Source: Patescibacteria group bacterium
GTDB lineage: Bacteria; Patescibacteriota; JABMPQ01; JAQVVF01
DNA length: 59,392 bases
Reading direction: 5' to 3'
NCBI GenBank assembly: GCA_028699085.1
Contig: JAQVVF010000007.1
Coordinates: forward strand, 1 to 59,392
Position numbers and translations under genes: made by a program. The notes beneath the pieces are model-generated. The model was not told the DNA's origin, ran no database searches, and saw nothing but the letters and a program-made list of their open reading frames with translations. The first letter of the stretch is position 1. Every line of letters begins with the position of its first letter. Below, one piece after another: positions 57,892 through 59,392 of this stretch.

Positions 57892-59392
57892 ATGAAAAAA
57901 ATGTTTTTAAAAGTTTTGTTATTTGTGTTATTAACTTGTAGTATGTTTTGTTTTGGGAAAATTGGTTTTGCAAGCGATTGGGTTAAATTGGATACTCCAG
58001 GTATATTTGAAAATGAAATTATTTTAGGAGCAGATGGGTATATTTATGCTCCTAGTAATGATAAAATTTTTAAGTATTCAAATAATAATTGGTCGATAGT
58101 TGCTGCGGCTGGAGGGTATTATAGCACTTATGTTTCTGATATGGCTTTAGGTATTGATGGTTCTTTCTATATTGCTAGTAATGAAAAAGTTTGGAAATAT
58201 TTTAACAATTCTTGGTCAGAAATTACAGTAGAAAATTTGGGAGTGGGATGTATGTTTGGTTATTTTATAAATTCTCTTGTTCAGGCAGCGGATGGTTCAA
58301 TTTATGCAGGTGGCTATTGCGAGACTAATGATGCTTTTGTCTCTAAAATATGGAAATTTTCTGCTGGTGTTTGGACAGATACACTAACTCATGGATCATC
58401 TGGAAAATATGGTGGTTTTACATCCTTTTTTAAAGCAACTGATAATTCTATTTATGCAATTGGTCGTTACGATATTAAGAGGTTATCACTAGGTTCTAAT
58501 TCATGGATAAATATAGAATGGCCTTCGATTTTTGTTGATACTTTGACGCAAGGTCAGGATGGTTCAATCTATGTTGGTGGAAGTAGTTATAATAATTATG
58601 CTCGAGTATATAGATATTCGAATAATGAATGGAGTGATACTTCTTTGGCATTGTCGGGCGAATCAACGATTAGTTCTTTAGTAGAATTAGATGGTGTATT
58701 ATATGCTAATGGACAAGAAAAAGTGGCTGGTGGTTATATCTCTAATAAAATTTGGAAATATATTGATGGTTCTTGGAGTGAGGATGCAACTTTAAATACT
58801 AAAAGTGATTATTACTTTGATGATACAAAGATGTTGGTAGGGATTGACGGTCTTTATGCAAGCATAGAGTATGAAGGAATTTGGAAGAGAAATTTTACTG
58901 CTCAGGAGAAGACAACACAACAGCAACAAAATCTAGAATCAGGCGAAAAAATTACTTTAGAATCAGCTTTAAATGAGCAAACAATCTCTGGTCAAGATCT
59001 AACTATTAATTTTACAAAACTTCCAACAAAATTAACAAAAAATAGCGCATATTGGATGAAATGGAATAAATCAAGCAGTTATCCAAACAAAACATTCTTG
59101 AAAAAATGGAAACTGAAAACAAATTTATACAAATACAAAGTAAAAAAGTCATCACAAAAATACAAAATTAAAGTATCATTCAAATTCACTAAAAAGCAAT
59201 TGAAGAAATATTTGAAGAAGAACAAGTCAGCGACAAAATCAAATTTATTCTTAAAATACAAAAAGGGAACTGGTACATGGCAGAATATCAATACAACGTT
59301 CACTGATGCCAAGATAATCAAGAAAGATAAGAAATTCATTATAAAATATTTCACAAAATATCCAGTTAAGATACAATATTTTGCGATTGGAG
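57892..59392 (+). CDS. Secreted propeller-like protein with shared CTD (family member 6), truncated by window end; not in supplied ORF track
   Basis: Manual translation MKKMFLKVLLFVLLTCSMFCFGKIGFASDWVKLDTPG...; repeats GIDGSFYIASNEKVWKYFNNSW; CTD FLKKWKLKTNLYKYKVKKSSQKYKIKVSFKFTKKQLKKYLKKNKSATKSNLFLKYKKGTGTWQNI...YFAIG; open to the last base. Confidence 0.88.
   Translation, partial: MKKMFLKVLLFVLLTCSMFCFGKIGFASDWVKLDTPGIFENEIILGADGYIYAPSNDKIFKYSNNNWSIVAAAGGYYSTYVSDMALGIDGSFYIASNEKVWKYFNNSWSEITVENLGVGCMFGYFINSLVQAADGSIYAGGYCETNDAFVSKIWKFSAGVWTDTLTHGSSGKYGGFTSFFKATDNSIYAIGRYDIKRLSLGSNSWINIEWPSIFVDTLTQGQDGSIYVGGSSYNNYARVYRYSNNEWSDTSLALSGESTISSLVELDGVLYANGQEKVAGGYISNKIWKYIDGSWSEDATLNTKSDYYFDDTKMLVGIDGLYASIEYEGIWKRNFTAQEKTTQQQQNLESGEKITLESALNEQTISGQDLTINFTKLPTKLTKNSAYWMKWNKSSSYPNKTFLKKWKLKTNLYKYKVKKSSQKYKIKVSFKFTKKQLKKYLKKNKSATKSNLFLKYKKGTGTWQNINTTFTDAKIIKKDKKFIIKYFTKYPVKIQYFAIG

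Overview
AT-rich bacterial window. Gene style (Hsp20, TsaE/TsaD, an archaeal-like ValRS, RlmN, RtcB, many lysine-rich secreted proteins, few biosynthetic genes) suggests a Patescibacteria/CPR-type genome; this lineage call is inference. About 50 CDS and one tRNA-Glu(TTC) are supported. There is no rRNA, CRISPR array, transposase or reverse transcriptase. The most interesting layer is a set of large secreted proteins. Six share one Lys/Tyr-rich C-terminal domain (CTD) attached to different beta-propeller/BNR/YVTN bodies, at 2001-3851, 24935-26731, 27580-29331, 40377-42032, 49827-51692 and 57892->59392. The last is absent from the ORF track because it runs off the window. Two of the six have G14/G15 homopolymers just upstream, in one case between -35-like and -10-like elements, and a third has a (TTC)6 tract in its promoter region. 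This suggests phase-variable expression. Two others are embedded in a thiol-redox cluster (CcdA/DsbD-like, Lgt, DsbA-like, tandem rubredoxin-like, CPHC glutaredoxin-like, ferredoxin-thioredoxin-reductase-like, TrxR-like lacking the NADPH motif). A further secreted protein (51877-53565) ends in a DUF1566/C-type-lectin-like segment that looks like the variable region of a diversity-generating retroelement. Other observations: a BNR protein split by a frameshift, a secreted protein with a Lys-to-stop change, a DHH protein without its catalytic motif, repeat arrays inside gdhA, a GxxExxY gene between lemA and htpX flanked by inverted GCTGAT/ATCAGC arrays, and several intergenic palindromes.
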